A stretch of DNA of 64,000 nt. It comes from Candidatus Planktophila sulfonica. GTDB lineage: Bacteria; Actinomycetota; Actinomycetes; Nanopelagicales; Nanopelagicaceae. This document shows positions 49,768 to 57,355 of this stretch, piece after piece. The notes beneath the pieces are model-generated. The model was not told where the DNA came from, did no database searches, and saw only the letters and a list, made by a program, of their open reading frames with translations. The first letter of the stretch is position 1. Each line of letters starts with the position of its first letter. The translations under genes and the position numbers were made by a program. The stretch lies in NCBI RefSeq assembly GCF_002288065.1, contig NZ_CP016773.1, positions 372,001 to 436,000 on the forward strand, read 5' to 3'.

Positions 49768-50115
49768 CTAAGGCAGCCTCACAACCAAATCAACTATCGA
49801 ATCCGCATCAGCACTTGCTCCAAGTTCAACGCTGACATTGGTACTAAATCCACGCAACGTCGCTTCAGACAACACCACCATCTGCGCCGCAATATCTGTC
49901 ATCCAATAAAAGGCACCTGGCCCCACTTGTTCAATAATTTCAGCAGCTCTTTCAAGCGCTTCATCGCTGAACTTCTCAACGCCATCGCGATTATCTGCAA
50001 GCACCTGCAGCAAGAAATCCCTTATCGCCTGCGCATCGCCTCGCACCCGCGCGTGCTCATCAAGAATCTCAGTGAGTTCGCGATCCATTGCCCTATGCCT
50101 TAACCATTTGAACAT
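49768..50115 (-). CDS. Hypothetical protein (115 residues)
   Basis: Unrecognised. A mostly helical, charged N-terminal part (residues 1-75: MDRELTEILDEHARVRGDAQ, SDEALERAAEIIEQ) is followed by a beta-like C-terminus. No signal peptide or membrane span. The frame is supported by TAGCTT ending 6 nt before the ATG. It is divergent from the toxin-antitoxin pair across 91 bp. Confidence 0.6.
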   Translation of the reverse strand: MFKWLRHRAMDRELTEILDEHARVRGDAQAIRDFLLQVLADNRDGVEKFSDEALERAAEIIEQVGPGAFYWMTDIAAQMVVLSEATLRGFSTNVSVELGASADADSIVDLVVRLP

Positions 50116-50121
50116 GCCTCA

Positions 50122-50127
50122 AAGCTA
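50122..50127 (-). promoter_or_regulatory. Putative leaderless -10 element of the 115-residue protein gene
   Basis: TAGCTT on the minus strand ends 6 nt before the ATG at 50115. Confidence 0.45.
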
Positions 50128-50156
50128 GAGCCACCCGCTGACACGGACGCGATAAG

Positions 50157-50187
50157 TGATATCATGATGCATCAAGATTCATCAAGA
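50157..50187 (+). promoter_or_regulatory. Predicted autoregulatory operator of the toxin-antitoxin pair
   Basis: Two adjoining palindromes, TGATATCA (50157-50164) and TGATGCATCA (50165-50174), are followed by another ATCA. The ATCA half-sites fall at 50161, 50171 and 50181, exactly 10 bp apart, so on one face of the helix. This is typical for ribbon-helix-helix antitoxin operators. A -10-like TATCAT lies inside it. Confidence 0.55.
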
Positions 50188-50206
50188 AATCCATTGGAGG
50201 CCTAGA

Positions 50207-50434
50207 TTGACCACTCAACGTGAGAAATTCTCGTCCCAAGCCGACCCCGAAATCTTGGCCGCCGCTCGCGAGCTCGCGCAGAAGCAAGGGCGTCAATTCC
50301 AGTCTGTTCTAGAAGAAGCGCTCACTGAATATTTAGAGCGCAATCAACTTGATCGACCTCGCGCGCATGTACTTGAAGCATTTGGGCTGAGCATGGATCA
50401 GTTCGATGATCTATATCAAAAGCTCGCCCAGTAA
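50207..50434 (+). CDS. Ribbon-helix-helix-like antitoxin
   Basis: A 75-residue acidic protein with a Met-Arg-Lys-like short strand and two helices (ADPEILAAARELAQKQGRQFQSVLEEA read in pieces), matching RHH antitoxins; the C-terminal tail would wrap the toxin. Start is TTG at 50207, supported by GGAGG 6 nt upstream; no other start keeps the family N-terminus. It overlaps the toxin gene by 1 nt. Confidence 0.75.
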   Translation: MTTQREKFSSQADPEILAAARELAQKQGRQFQSVLEEALTEYLERNQLDRPRAHVLEAFGLSMDQFDDLYQKLAQ

Positions 50435-50805
50435 TGCCAGCTATCCAATACCTCACTGTTCCTGATGTCCTCGCCATGCATATGGTGCTCATTAAGAAAT
50501 ACGGCGGCAGCGATGGCATTCGCGATATGGGTGCACTTGAATCTGCCTTAGCCAGACCCCAATCGGGGTATTACAAAGATGTCATTGAATCAGCAGCAGC
50601 GCTACTTGAGAGCCTGGCTATCAATCACCCGTTTATCGATGGTAACAAGAGAGTTGCATTTGCTGCGACCGATACTTTTTTGAGAATTAATGGATACACA
50701 ATCAATTCCGATAGCCAAGCACTCCATAAGGCACTAATGAAATTTTTCGATACTGGTCAATTCAAAATGGGAACCTTGGAGCCGTGGCTTCGTAAGCTAT
50801 TGTGA
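50434..50805 (+). CDS. Doc-like Fic-domain toxin (death on curing family)
   Basis: A 123-residue Fic/Doc protein. The catalytic loop HPFIDGNKR (residues 65-73) matches HxFx(D/E)GNKR. Size and the N-terminal YLTVPDVLAMH, ALESALARPQ segments match Doc, which phosphorylates EF-Tu, rather than large AMPylating Fic proteins. The antitoxin gene precedes it, the usual order. Confidence 0.87.
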   Translation: MPAIQYLTVPDVLAMHMVLIKKYGGSDGIRDMGALESALARPQSGYYKDVIESAAALLESLAINHPFIDGNKRVAFAATDTFLRINGYTINSDSQALHKALMKFFDTGQFKMGTLEPWLRKLL

Positions 50806-50830
50806 TTTAGCCCCCCACTGACATCTCCAG

Positions 50831-50836
50831 TAACCT
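50831..50836 (+). promoter_or_regulatory. Putative leaderless -10 element of the DCC protein gene
   Basis: TAACCT ends 6 nt before the ATG at 50843. Confidence 0.5.
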
Positions 50837-50842
50837 CAAGCC

Positions 50843-51217
50843 ATGAATCCAATCGCCACAGTCATCTTCGATGGCGAATGCAGATTCTGTCTCGCATCCC
50901 TTAACTGGCTACGCCTCAATGCAGATATCAACGCACACCCATTCCAACAGGCAGACCTCGCCTCCTTCGGCCTGACCCGCGCCGAGTGCGAGAAAGAAGT
51001 CATCGCAATCATCGACGGCACCACACACCGCGGCGCCGCAGCCATCGCACACCTGCTCGCACTTCGCGGCAACGGCAACCTTTCACGCCTCATCTCTTCC
51101 TCAGGAAAACTGGGCGATGCTAGTTATCACTGGGTAGCAACGCATCGAAACTCACTCGTGATCCAAGCTTTCACTAGAGTGCTTGAGCTTTCACGAAAAA
51201 ACCCCGCCAGCGAATGA
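50843..51217 (+). CDS. DCC/DUF393 family thiol-disulfide oxidoreductase-like protein
   Basis: A 124-residue thioredoxin-fold-like protein. The family motif DGxCxxC is FDGECRFCLAS near residues 10-16. GTTHRGAAAIAHLLAL is the second family mark. Members are thought to be redox proteins; no partner is obvious here. Its last codons encode the ascending arm of the terminator at 51197-51233. Confidence 0.85.
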   Translation: MNPIATVIFDGECRFCLASLNWLRLNADINAHPFQQADLASFGLTRAECEKEVIAIIDGTTHRGAAAIAHLLALRGNGNLSRLISSSGKLGDASYHWVATHRNSLVIQAFTRVLELSRKNPASE

Positions 51218-51233
51218 ACACCGGCGGGGTTTT
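51197..51233. terminator. Bidirectional rho-independent terminator
   Basis: An 11-bp perfect stem AAAACCCCGCC / GGCGGGGTTTT with a 15-nt loop. The A and T runs allow it to stop both the plus-strand DCC gene and the minus-strand phytase-like gene. The plus-strand stop codon (51215-51217) lies in the loop, so the left arm is coding. Confidence 0.9.
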
Positions 51234-51257
51234 CTCCTTACGTGAGATTAACCGAGC

Positions 51258-52685
51258 TTACTTTCTCCAGCGCAAATCGCGCCCGTTTGCCTTACATGTA
51301 AGGTCGGCGCTCTTAGCTCCTTCTGTCAGGCATGCTTTACCGAACTTAGCCAGAGCAATCTCTGGAGTCGTAGGCAGCGCTACTGCCAACTTGATAGTTA
51401 GGAATGATGATTTAGTCGAACCGTTTTCGACCTTGCCTGTTGTTGCGTTGTAGGCAAAGTTGAAGTCATTGTCGTTCACAACAACGATATGGTTTGAATC
51501 GATAACTGCAACGCCTTCAATCTTCATCGGCATAGTAGGAATCGAAGTTGAGTTGAAGATGATCTTCTTCTGTGCCAAAGCAATCAACGCTTCAACTTCA
51601 GCATGCGTGCCAGCACCCGTGTAGCTCTCAAGTGATGGAGTTGTTGATGCGAGATCCCATTTTGTGCCAAGGATATTTGCTGAATTTTCTATTTCGATTG
51701 TAGAGAGCAAGAAAGAGTTATCAGTGCGTTCCTGAACAATCAAAGTATCTGAATCTAGAGCAACAAGAGCTGAGAGTTTAAGATCACTCGCCTTTGTTGA
51801 TTTGGCATCCACGACAGACTGCTTCTCAAACCCAAAGACGAACTCACCCGTAAAAGTCTTTGAGCGAATATCAAAGCGGAGGATTCGAGTAGCAAGGCTG
51901 GCATTTCCAACAGTTGATGAAGGGTTAAGAAGTGGACTCTGTAGGCCGATGAACAATGTGCGTTCATCAGGCGTGACTGCAAGAGCTTCAAATCCACGGT
52001 TAGCCTTACGCTTGAGATAAATCTCAGGGATCGACTTTGAAATTGAGAATTCTGTGCTTGATCCAAGCCAATTTGTTGGAACGTAACGACGCTTCACCAC
52101 TGCATCGGAGGTCAAGTTGGTCAGGCTCGGTGCATATTCGTCAACAATCCAGTACTGGCCATTGCTGAGACGAACAATCCCTTCTGAATCTTGTCCAGCT
52201 ACGTTATACAGAGCTGAGGAGGTAATTCCCTTCACATCGGTTGGAACTGCGTCATAGCCCTTTACGTTTGGAAGTCCAGAGACACCTTTGCGGTTCTTGA
52301 GGGTAATTGCCTTTGTCTCAAGTACTTCAACATCAGCGCCTGTAATGCGCACCTTCATGATGATGGGAGAGAAACCTGGGACAACAAAGCCCGTTCCTGC
52401 TGACTTATCTGGCTGCACAGTGTCGTTATTGGGACCGCGATCTGTGATGACGTAGAAAATATCTTTTGGGTCACTTGGATCGTGATACAAATCCGATCCG
52501 ATACCTCCGAGCAGTACGCCCTGGTCATCGCTGACAGCATCTGTAACAGCGGCATTCGACACGTTCTTCAGCGAGATATCGCCAAGGGTCGCAGTCGAGA
52601 CAAGCGATGGTGCATCAGCAGCATTTCCTGCAAATGGAATTTGAATAAGTGCCACAGCGAGTGCGGCAGCGAGGAGTTTCTTCAT
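51258..52685 (-). CDS. Secreted phytase-like esterase domain protein
   Basis: A 475-residue exported protein with a signal peptide (residues 1-23, cleavage after NAA). The rest is a beta-propeller of the esterase-like/phytase-like domain (PF13449 type): GGIGSDLYHDPSDP, FYVITDRGPNND, EGIVRLSNGQYWIVDEYAP and GFEALAVTPDERTLFIGLQSPL. Members may release phosphate or act on esters, but few are tested. AAAGGA precedes the ATG. It ends at the strong bidirectional terminator. Confidence 0.82.
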   Translation of the reverse strand: MKKLLAAALAVALIQIPFAGNAADAPSLVSTATLGDISLKNVSNAAVTDAVSDDQGVLLGGIGSDLYHDPSDPKDIFYVITDRGPNNDTVQPDKSAGTGFVVPGFSPIIMKVRITGADVEVLETKAITLKNRKGVSGLPNVKGYDAVPTDVKGITSSALYNVAGQDSEGIVRLSNGQYWIVDEYAPSLTNLTSDAVVKRRYVPTNWLGSSTEFSISKSIPEIYLKRKANRGFEALAVTPDERTLFIGLQSPLLNPSSTVGNASLATRILRFDIRSKTFTGEFVFGFEKQSVVDAKSTKASDLKLSALVALDSDTLIVQERTDNSFLLSTIEIENSANILGTKWDLASTTPSLESYTGAGTHAEVEALIALAQKKIIFNSTSIPTMPMKIEGVAVIDSNHIVVVNDNDFNFAYNATTGKVENGSTKSSFLTIKLAVALPTTPEIALAKFGKACLTEGAKSADLTCKANGRDLRWRK

Positions 52686-52796
52686 GGGTTTCCTTTCAAT
52701 GGGTGTGGGGATTTTGGAGGGAAGAGATGAACCCGGCTAATCAACCAGATGTCCTGTCGGTTAACGCAACGCATACTCTGAGGGGTCAACTCGGAG

Positions 52797-52802
52797 TAAT
52801 CT
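52797..52802 (+). promoter_or_regulatory. Putative leaderless -10 element of DUF2256-mutM
   Basis: TAATCT ends 6 nt before the ATG at 52809. Confidence 0.5.
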
Positions 52803-52808
52803 CACTCC

Positions 52809-52946
52809 ATGCAGGCAAAGATCAAGAACGGCTTCCCACCCAAGACCTGCCTGCGCTGTGAACGCCCCTTCGAATGGCGTAAGAAATGGGCGCGCGATTG
52901 GGAGAACGTGAAGTACTGCTCCGAAAAATGTAAAGCAGGAAAGTAA
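52809..52946 (+). CDS. DUF2256 small zinc-finger-like protein (45 residues)
   Basis: A 45-residue basic protein with CxxC near the N-terminus ([15 protein letters not shown]) and a second pair ([10 protein letters not shown]), plausibly a single zinc site. This is the pattern of DUF2256 (PF10013). Its TAA stop abuts the mutM GTG start, so the two are cotranslated. Function unknown; pairing with a repair glycosylase suggests but does not show nucleic-acid work. Confidence 0.8.
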   Translation: MQAKIKNGFPPKTCLRCERPFEWRKKWARDWENVKYCSEKCKAGK

Positions 52947-53783
52947 GTGCCCGAACTTCCAGAGGTTGAAACAGTTCGCCGCGGCCTCGATCACCTCATC
53001 ACCGGTTATCGCATCACCGAAGCCCAGAACCTGCACCCACGCGCACTCAAACCAGAATCCATCGCACCACTTGCATCCCTTGTCGGCGCAAAGATCACCG
53101 GCACCAATCGCCGCGGAAAATTCCTCTGGCTCACACTCAATCGCCCCTATGTCTTAGTCGCACACTTGGGCATGAGCGGACAATTTCTCATCCACCAGAA
53201 AGATCGCCCCAAAGCCACACATATCCGCGCACAATTTCAATTGAAGAAACCACTGCGCTCACTCGATCTCGTCTTTAACGACCAGCGCACCTTTGGTTGG
53301 TTATCAGTTGAAGAGACCACCAACAACGTCCCCACATCTGCCCAACACATTGCACCAGATCCATTTGATCCACTCTTTAACAAGCAAACCACCGTCAACA
53401 ATTACTTAAAGCGCAATATCAAGATAAAGACCGCACTCCTCAATCAAGAGATCATGTCCGGAGTCGGCAATATCTATGCCGATGAAACCTTATGGCGCGC
53501 CAAGATCCACCCTGAAACTTTGACCTCAGAACTAACTCCCAAGAAAGTAGCAACCATCATCGACTTCGCCACCGAAGTGATGCAGGAAGCAATCAACCAA
53601 GGTGGAACTTCATTTGATGACCTATATATCAACGTCAACGGTGAATCCGGATTCTTTGAACAATCCCTTGCCGCCTATGGCCAAGAAGATGAACCATGTC
53701 CGCGCTGTGGAACACCCATCAAACGCATTACCTTTGGAGCCCGCTCATCTCATTTCTGCCCACGCTGTCAAAGGAGAAAATAA
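52947..53783 (+). CDS. mutM: Formamidopyrimidine-DNA glycosylase (Fpg/MutM-like)
   Basis: A 278-residue base-excision glycosylase/AP lyase. After removal of the initiator residue, PELPEVETVRRGL presents the catalytic Pro and Glu. GHLGMSGQF-like VAHLGMSGQF, the H2TH helix region SGVGNIYADETLW and the C-terminal zinc finger CPRCGTPIKR...FCPRCQ complete the fold. It removes oxidised purines. Start GTG at 52947, directly after the DUF2256 stop. Confidence 0.95.
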   Translation: MPELPEVETVRRGLDHLITGYRITEAQNLHPRALKPESIAPLASLVGAKITGTNRRGKFLWLTLNRPYVLVAHLGMSGQFLIHQKDRPKATHIRAQFQLKKPLRSLDLVFNDQRTFGWLSVEETTNNVPTSAQHIAPDPFDPLFNKQTTVNNYLKRNIKIKTALLNQEIMSGVGNIYADETLWRAKIHPETLTSELTPKKVATIIDFATEVMQEAINQGGTSFDDLYINVNGESGFFEQSLAAYGQEDEPCPRCGTPIKRITFGARSSHFCPRCQRRK

Positions 53784-53784
53784 G

Positions 53785-54426
53785 ATGAAGAAGTTCCAAG
53801 GCCTGCGTAAAGCTTCACACTTTGGTCCCACACTCATCGTCACCACAATCGGTTTCGCATTCGCCACTCACTACTGGTGGGAAGGCCCGGCATATGTCAT
53901 CGCCTTCGGAATCTTCTGCGGCCAACTCATTGTCGGTTGGACCAATGATCTCTATGACTACCAAGACGACTTAAGCCACAACCGCACCAAGAAACCACTC
54001 GTTGCAGGACTCATCACTCCTGCTTTCTTGCGCAAGTGGATCTACTTCATGACTCCCTTTGCATTCATCGCTAATCTCCTTGGCCCACTCGGCTTCTACG
54101 GAGGACTCGTCTACATGCTCGGCATCGCATGTGGCCTTGCCTATAACTTCTACTTTAAATTCACTCCTCTTTCACCACTTCCATATGCCATCGCATTTGC
54201 GGCCCTTCCATCATCGATAGCAATCTCAAAAGAGATCACACCACCTACATGGATGTGGCTCGGGGGAGCGCTCTTTGGAATGGCTGCACACTTCATCAAC
54301 GTCATCAAAGATATGGATGAAGATCAGAAAAGCGGCATCAACGGCCTACCTCAACGCCTCGGTAAGCGCCGCTCCATCATGGCAGCAACGATTCTTATCG
54401 CTCTCGGTCTTCTCGCTCTACTGTAA
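53785..54426 (+). CDS. UbiA-family prenyltransferase-like membrane protein
   Basis: A 213-residue protein, short for UbiA. ATG 53785 with AAAGGAGA upstream is chosen, since longer readings lie inside mutM. The two Asp-rich motifs are NDLYDYQDD (near residue 50) and KDMDEDQKSG (near residue 174), with about seven hydrophobic helices between and around them. UbiA enzymes attach prenyl chains to aromatic or sugar acceptors. Acceptor unknown. Confidence 0.85.
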   Translation: MKKFQGLRKASHFGPTLIVTTIGFAFATHYWWEGPAYVIAFGIFCGQLIVGWTNDLYDYQDDLSHNRTKKPLVAGLITPAFLRKWIYFMTPFAFIANLLGPLGFYGGLVYMLGIACGLAYNFYFKFTPLSPLPYAIAFAALPSSIAISKEITPPTWMWLGGALFGMAAHFINVIKDMDEDQKSGINGLPQRLGKRRSIMAATILIALGLLALL

Positions 54427-54621
54427 ATCTGCGCAGGCTTCCGCAGCCTTCTCATTCGCATAATCCAAGTTTGAACCTGTCTCATCAAGCCACTTAGCAG
54501 CTTCTGTCTCAAGGCACTTGTTATATGCAGCAGGATCGCTTTCCACTGTATCTGCACTACTTCCACAACCAGCAAGCAGGAATACAGATGCGATAGCTAA
54601 GGCCAAAGTTTTCTTCATCAT
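54418..54621 (-). CDS. Small lipoprotein (67 residues)
   Basis: A signal peptide with lipobox LLAGC (Cys19 if read from the first of two adjacent ATG codons), then a short acidic domain with Cys37 and Cys63 that could pair. TACTAT ends 6 nt before the ATG. The 3' end overlaps the UbiA-like gene on the other strand by 9 nt. Function unknown. Confidence 0.7.
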   Translation of the reverse strand: MMKKTLALAIASVFLLAGCGSSADTVESDPAAYNKCLETEAAKWLDETGSNLDYANEKAAEACADLQ

Positions 54622-54627
54622 CCTTGA

Positions 54628-54633
54628 ATAGTA
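54628..54633 (-). promoter_or_regulatory. Putative leaderless -10 element of the lipoprotein gene
   Basis: TACTAT on the minus strand ends 6 nt before the ATG at 54621. Confidence 0.45.
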
Positions 54634-54658
54634 ATCAGGGGTGAAAGTTGGTCAAGAG

Positions 54659-55147
54659 CTAAACCTCGAACTGGCGTCGAAAGCCAACCCATTCGCAGGA
54701 TTTGCAGCCAACGTCTTCGGCTTGGGGAATACACCCGCCAACGATATTCTTCTTGAAATCGAAATTATCGTCGGGCATTCCGTAAACGATTCTCTTCAAA
54801 GCTTTTGCCCCGCAGTTGGGGCAATTGAAACTATCAATTCGCGTCTTGCGCTTAACAGAAGGAGCCAGCCCAAGAATCTTGAGAGATTGTTTAGTGATCT
54901 TCCCGCCCCACGTGCCTTTCTTGGGAGCTGAGATATATCCAAGGCTCATTGCGGTTTCCACCATGTCGCCTACTTGAGCAAAGGGGAACATTAATTTCAT
55001 TCCCATATCAATGATGGGTTCATGTGTCCCTGTCTTCACGATATGGTCATAAAGAAAAGCGACTTCAGCCAAATACTCGGGTGTATGCCATGCATCTGCA
55101 TGTAGCTGTTTGATACGCGCGATGCAGAAATCTATTGAGTCTTTCAC
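54659..55147 (-). CDS. Hypothetical protein with a C-terminal four-Cys zinc site
   Basis: Unrecognised, 162 residues. The N-terminal 85 residues are helical. The C-terminus has CPNCGAKALKRIVYG and, about 35 residues on, CKSCEW, a likely zinc ribbon. It starts with GTG overlapping the CPBP gene stop (GTGA), so the two are coupled. No function assigned. Confidence 0.65.
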   Translation of the reverse strand: MKDSIDFCIARIKQLHADAWHTPEYLAEVAFLYDHIVKTGTHEPIIDMGMKLMFPFAQVGDMVETAMSLGYISAPKKGTWGGKITKQSLKILGLAPSVKRKTRIDSFNCPNCGAKALKRIVYGMPDDNFDFKKNIVGGCIPQAEDVGCKSCEWVGFRRQFEV

Positions 55148-55977
55148 TTCGTTATTGCCTCAGCTTGTTCAACTAACTTCCACTTGATCGCCAGGCGGAT
55201 AACCCACTTTGGCCACTTGCCACGCAACATATAGAGAATCAGTAAACCCAACCAGATTGGTGGGTAGAAGAGATCCTCAATTCCCCACAGAATGCCTTCA
55301 AGGATTCCAACAGAGTAATCCTCGCCGCCAATCGTGTTTCGTTTATCGAAAACCACGGTCCAGTCAGCGAGGGCATGAAATACGACAACAATCCAATAAC
55401 TTCTAGTTGCGATAAAGAGCGCACAGGCAAAGAACCCAAAGCCCGTAGCGCTCATAACGTGCCAATACGCCGCCCACCCATCCCACTCAGGTAGATAGAC
55501 GTTGACATGCATAAATCCGAACATGAATGATGAAACAACAACCGCAAAGAGAGTTCCAAATCTGCGTAAGGTTCCAAAGATCAATACGCGGCTGATCATC
55601 TCTTCCGCTAGCCCAATGGAGAGTATGAAAAGCACTCCGGCAATCTTTACGCGAAAAGGCTGCTTGATGTCATACCCAATAGAGATTTCCATGATGGACC
55701 ACACCACTGCAATGGAAACAGCAAATCCAGCAATAATTCCCATTCGCGGCCAACCCAAGAAAGTAATCGTCGGGGGTTTAACCATCAAGACACAAATCAA
55801 TCCGAACAGCGCAATCAGGCTAAATTGCAAAGTCTCGTTGAAGTAAATGCCCTTGAAGTATGAAACCTCGGGCAAGCGAAAGAGCAGCAATGCCAATATA
55901 GTGACAATGGACAACGCCACAATGGATTCAAACTTCCCCAATGACCAATACCAACTCCGTACGCGCTCTATCGACAT
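55144..55977 (-). CDS. CPBP family intramembrane metalloprotease
   Basis: A 277-residue multi-span membrane protein. The CPBP/Abi motifs are EEMISRVL (EExxxR) and FMFGFMHV (FxxxH), which form the intramembrane glutamate protease site. ATG 55977 is preferred: TAGCGT ends 7 nt before it and it begins at SIERVRSWYW; a GTG at 56013 would add 12 residues. Members process membrane-bound proteins or give self-immunity to bacteriocins. Substrate unknown. Confidence 0.85.
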   Translation of the reverse strand: MSIERVRSWYWSLGKFESIVALSIVTILALLLFRLPEVSYFKGIYFNETLQFSLIALFGLICVLMVKPPTITFLGWPRMGIIAGFAVSIAVVWSIMEISIGYDIKQPFRVKIAGVLFILSIGLAEEMISRVLIFGTLRRFGTLFAVVVSSFMFGFMHVNVYLPEWDGWAAYWHVMSATGFGFFACALFIATRSYWIVVVFHALADWTVVFDKRNTIGGEDYSVGILEGILWGIEDLFYPPIWLGLLILYMLRGKWPKWVIRLAIKWKLVEQAEAITK

Positions 55978-55984
55978 GCCCCAA

Positions 55985-55990
55985 ACGCTA
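55985..55990 (-). promoter_or_regulatory. Putative leaderless -10 element of the CPBP gene
   Basis: TAGCGT on the minus strand ends 7 nt before the ATG at 55977. Confidence 0.4.
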
Positions 55991-56014
55991 GAGGTCTCCA
56001 CTGACAAACCCACC

Positions 56015-56020
56015 TAAACT
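56015..56020 (+). promoter_or_regulatory. Putative leaderless -10 element of the DoxX-like gene
   Basis: TAAACT ends 6 nt before the ATG at 56027. Confidence 0.5.
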
Positions 56021-56026
56021 CGCCCC

Positions 56027-56632
56027 ATGAACGCATTCATGCGTAAGGCCACACAGATCCTCTTAGGTGCCACCCTCATCTATACCGGCACACTCCACCT
56101 CACAAGTAGTCGCCAAGAGTTCCAAGCTCAAGTTCCACCATGGGCACCATTCACACCTGACTTCATTGTTCTTGCATCAGGAGTAGTCGAGATAGCTCTT
56201 GGTCTAGCCCTCATATTTCTACAAGGTAGAAAAGCAGTCGGAATAGCCACAGCCGCCTTCTTCATTGCAATCTTCCCTGGAAACATCTCTCAGTTCGTCA
56301 ATGGAATCGATGCCTTCGGATTAAACGATGACCGCGCTCGCGCAATCCGATTACTCTTTCAACCGCTCCTTGTTCTCTGGGCGCTTTGGTCAACAACAGC
56401 CATGCCCAAAGAAACCTTCAAGCGATTCTGGAATTATCTAAAGGAAACTATCCGCGAAAACAAATTAGCGACCGTGATCGGAATCCTCATTGGGGGAGTA
56501 GCGACGAGGTTTCTGGAGGATGGGAATTTGTTGGTGACGACTGTGTTGACGGGGATGAGTACTGTCGGGACATTAGCGTTTGTGCTTGGAATCAAGAAAG
56601 TTTGGCAGAAGAATAAAAGGCAAACCAAATAA
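56027..56632 (+). CDS. DoxX-like membrane protein
   Basis: A 201-residue protein. Residues 1-125 match small DoxX-like proteins: ILLGATLIYTGTLHLTS, QVPPWAPFTPDFIVLASGVVEIALGLAL and FPGNISQFVNG, with four helices. The last 55 residues add two more spans. Codon use changes to GTG/GGG-rich near the 3' end (about 56500-56560). DoxX proteins are linked to quinone redox or oxidative stress; role here unknown. It is the last host-like gene before the AT-rich island. Confidence 0.72.
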   Translation: MNAFMRKATQILLGATLIYTGTLHLTSSRQEFQAQVPPWAPFTPDFIVLASGVVEIALGLALIFLQGRKAVGIATAAFFIAIFPGNISQFVNGIDAFGLNDDRARAIRLLFQPLLVLWALWSTTAMPKETFKRFWNYLKETIRENKLATVIGILIGGVATRFLEDGNLLVTTVLTGMSTVGTLAFVLGIKKVWQKNKRQTK

Positions 56633-56650
56633 ATTGTTAGCTAGTTATCT

Positions 56651-57355
56651 TCAGAACAGATCAAGTTGATCAGGCTGAACGCGCATCTCCTGTGAGCTAG
56701 ACACCAGCCACTTCAAAATAGTGTCTTCATCCATTTTGCCTAGCAAAGAAACATAAATTGCCGCCGACCTTGCCTGACAGTTGAACGACTTTCCAACCTT
56801 GGAGTTCAAAGTGTTTTGGTTGAATGCGATGTCACTGAATGCATCAAATTGCAAAAGCTTTCTTCTGTTCACGTTCTCGATAAGTGCGCGGATGTAGAGA
56901 TAATCATAGAAATTGGGTGAGGTCGTAAGTGGCCAATCCTGATTCTCGAATCGGAACCCAATAAGCTCCCCAGAATTCTTCAGTCGCAAATCTTTTTTAG
57001 AATCAAGTGCACTTGCAGACATTAAATCTAGGAATGGACCACCATTTTGGAATACTTTCGAGGCTTGGTAAACGGCTTCGACCGGGTAATTTCGCCCCGC
57101 GATCGAAACTTGGAGATTGAAGGCACTTAGTGAAATTCCGAGTTCATTTTGAGATCGAGTTGAAATCTCTAGAATTCTTTGGATGCCGTGTTTTGAAATG
57201 GCGGCTTCATGTAGGTTGATCACGGATTTTCGACCTTGTGAAATAGCCAAGCCAGGAACCCATTGAAACTCCACTAATTCCTCTGTGAACAGGATCTCCT
57301 CTTCGCCCTGTTTAGGTCTAAAAATAATTCTTGCGGTCACGAGGTAATCCGCCAT
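56651..57355 (-). CDS. NADAR-type antitoxin of a DarT system (DUF6977-like)
   Basis: A 234-residue protein. FQWVPGLAISQGRKSVINLH, ELGISLSAFNL, PVEAVYQASKVFQNGGPF, KKDLRLKNSGELIGFRF and NCQARSAAIYVSLL match, from memory, the DarT1-associated NADAR antitoxin family. NADAR hydrolases remove ADP-ribose from guanine in DNA, reversing the toxin. The gene overlaps the toxin gene by 19 nt and follows it, so coupled translation keeps a fixed ratio. The region is AT-rich, which fits horizontal gain. Confidence 0.75.
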   Translation of the reverse strand: MADYLVTARIIFRPKQGEEEILFTEELVEFQWVPGLAISQGRKSVINLHEAAISKHGIQRILEISTRSQNELGISLSAFNLQVSIAGRNYPVEAVYQASKVFQNGGPFLDLMSASALDSKKDLRLKNSGELIGFRFENQDWPLTTSPNFYDYLYIRALIENVNRRKLLQFDAFSDIAFNQNTLNSKVGKSFNCQARSAAIYVSLLGKMDEDTILKWLVSSSQEMRVQPDQLDLF

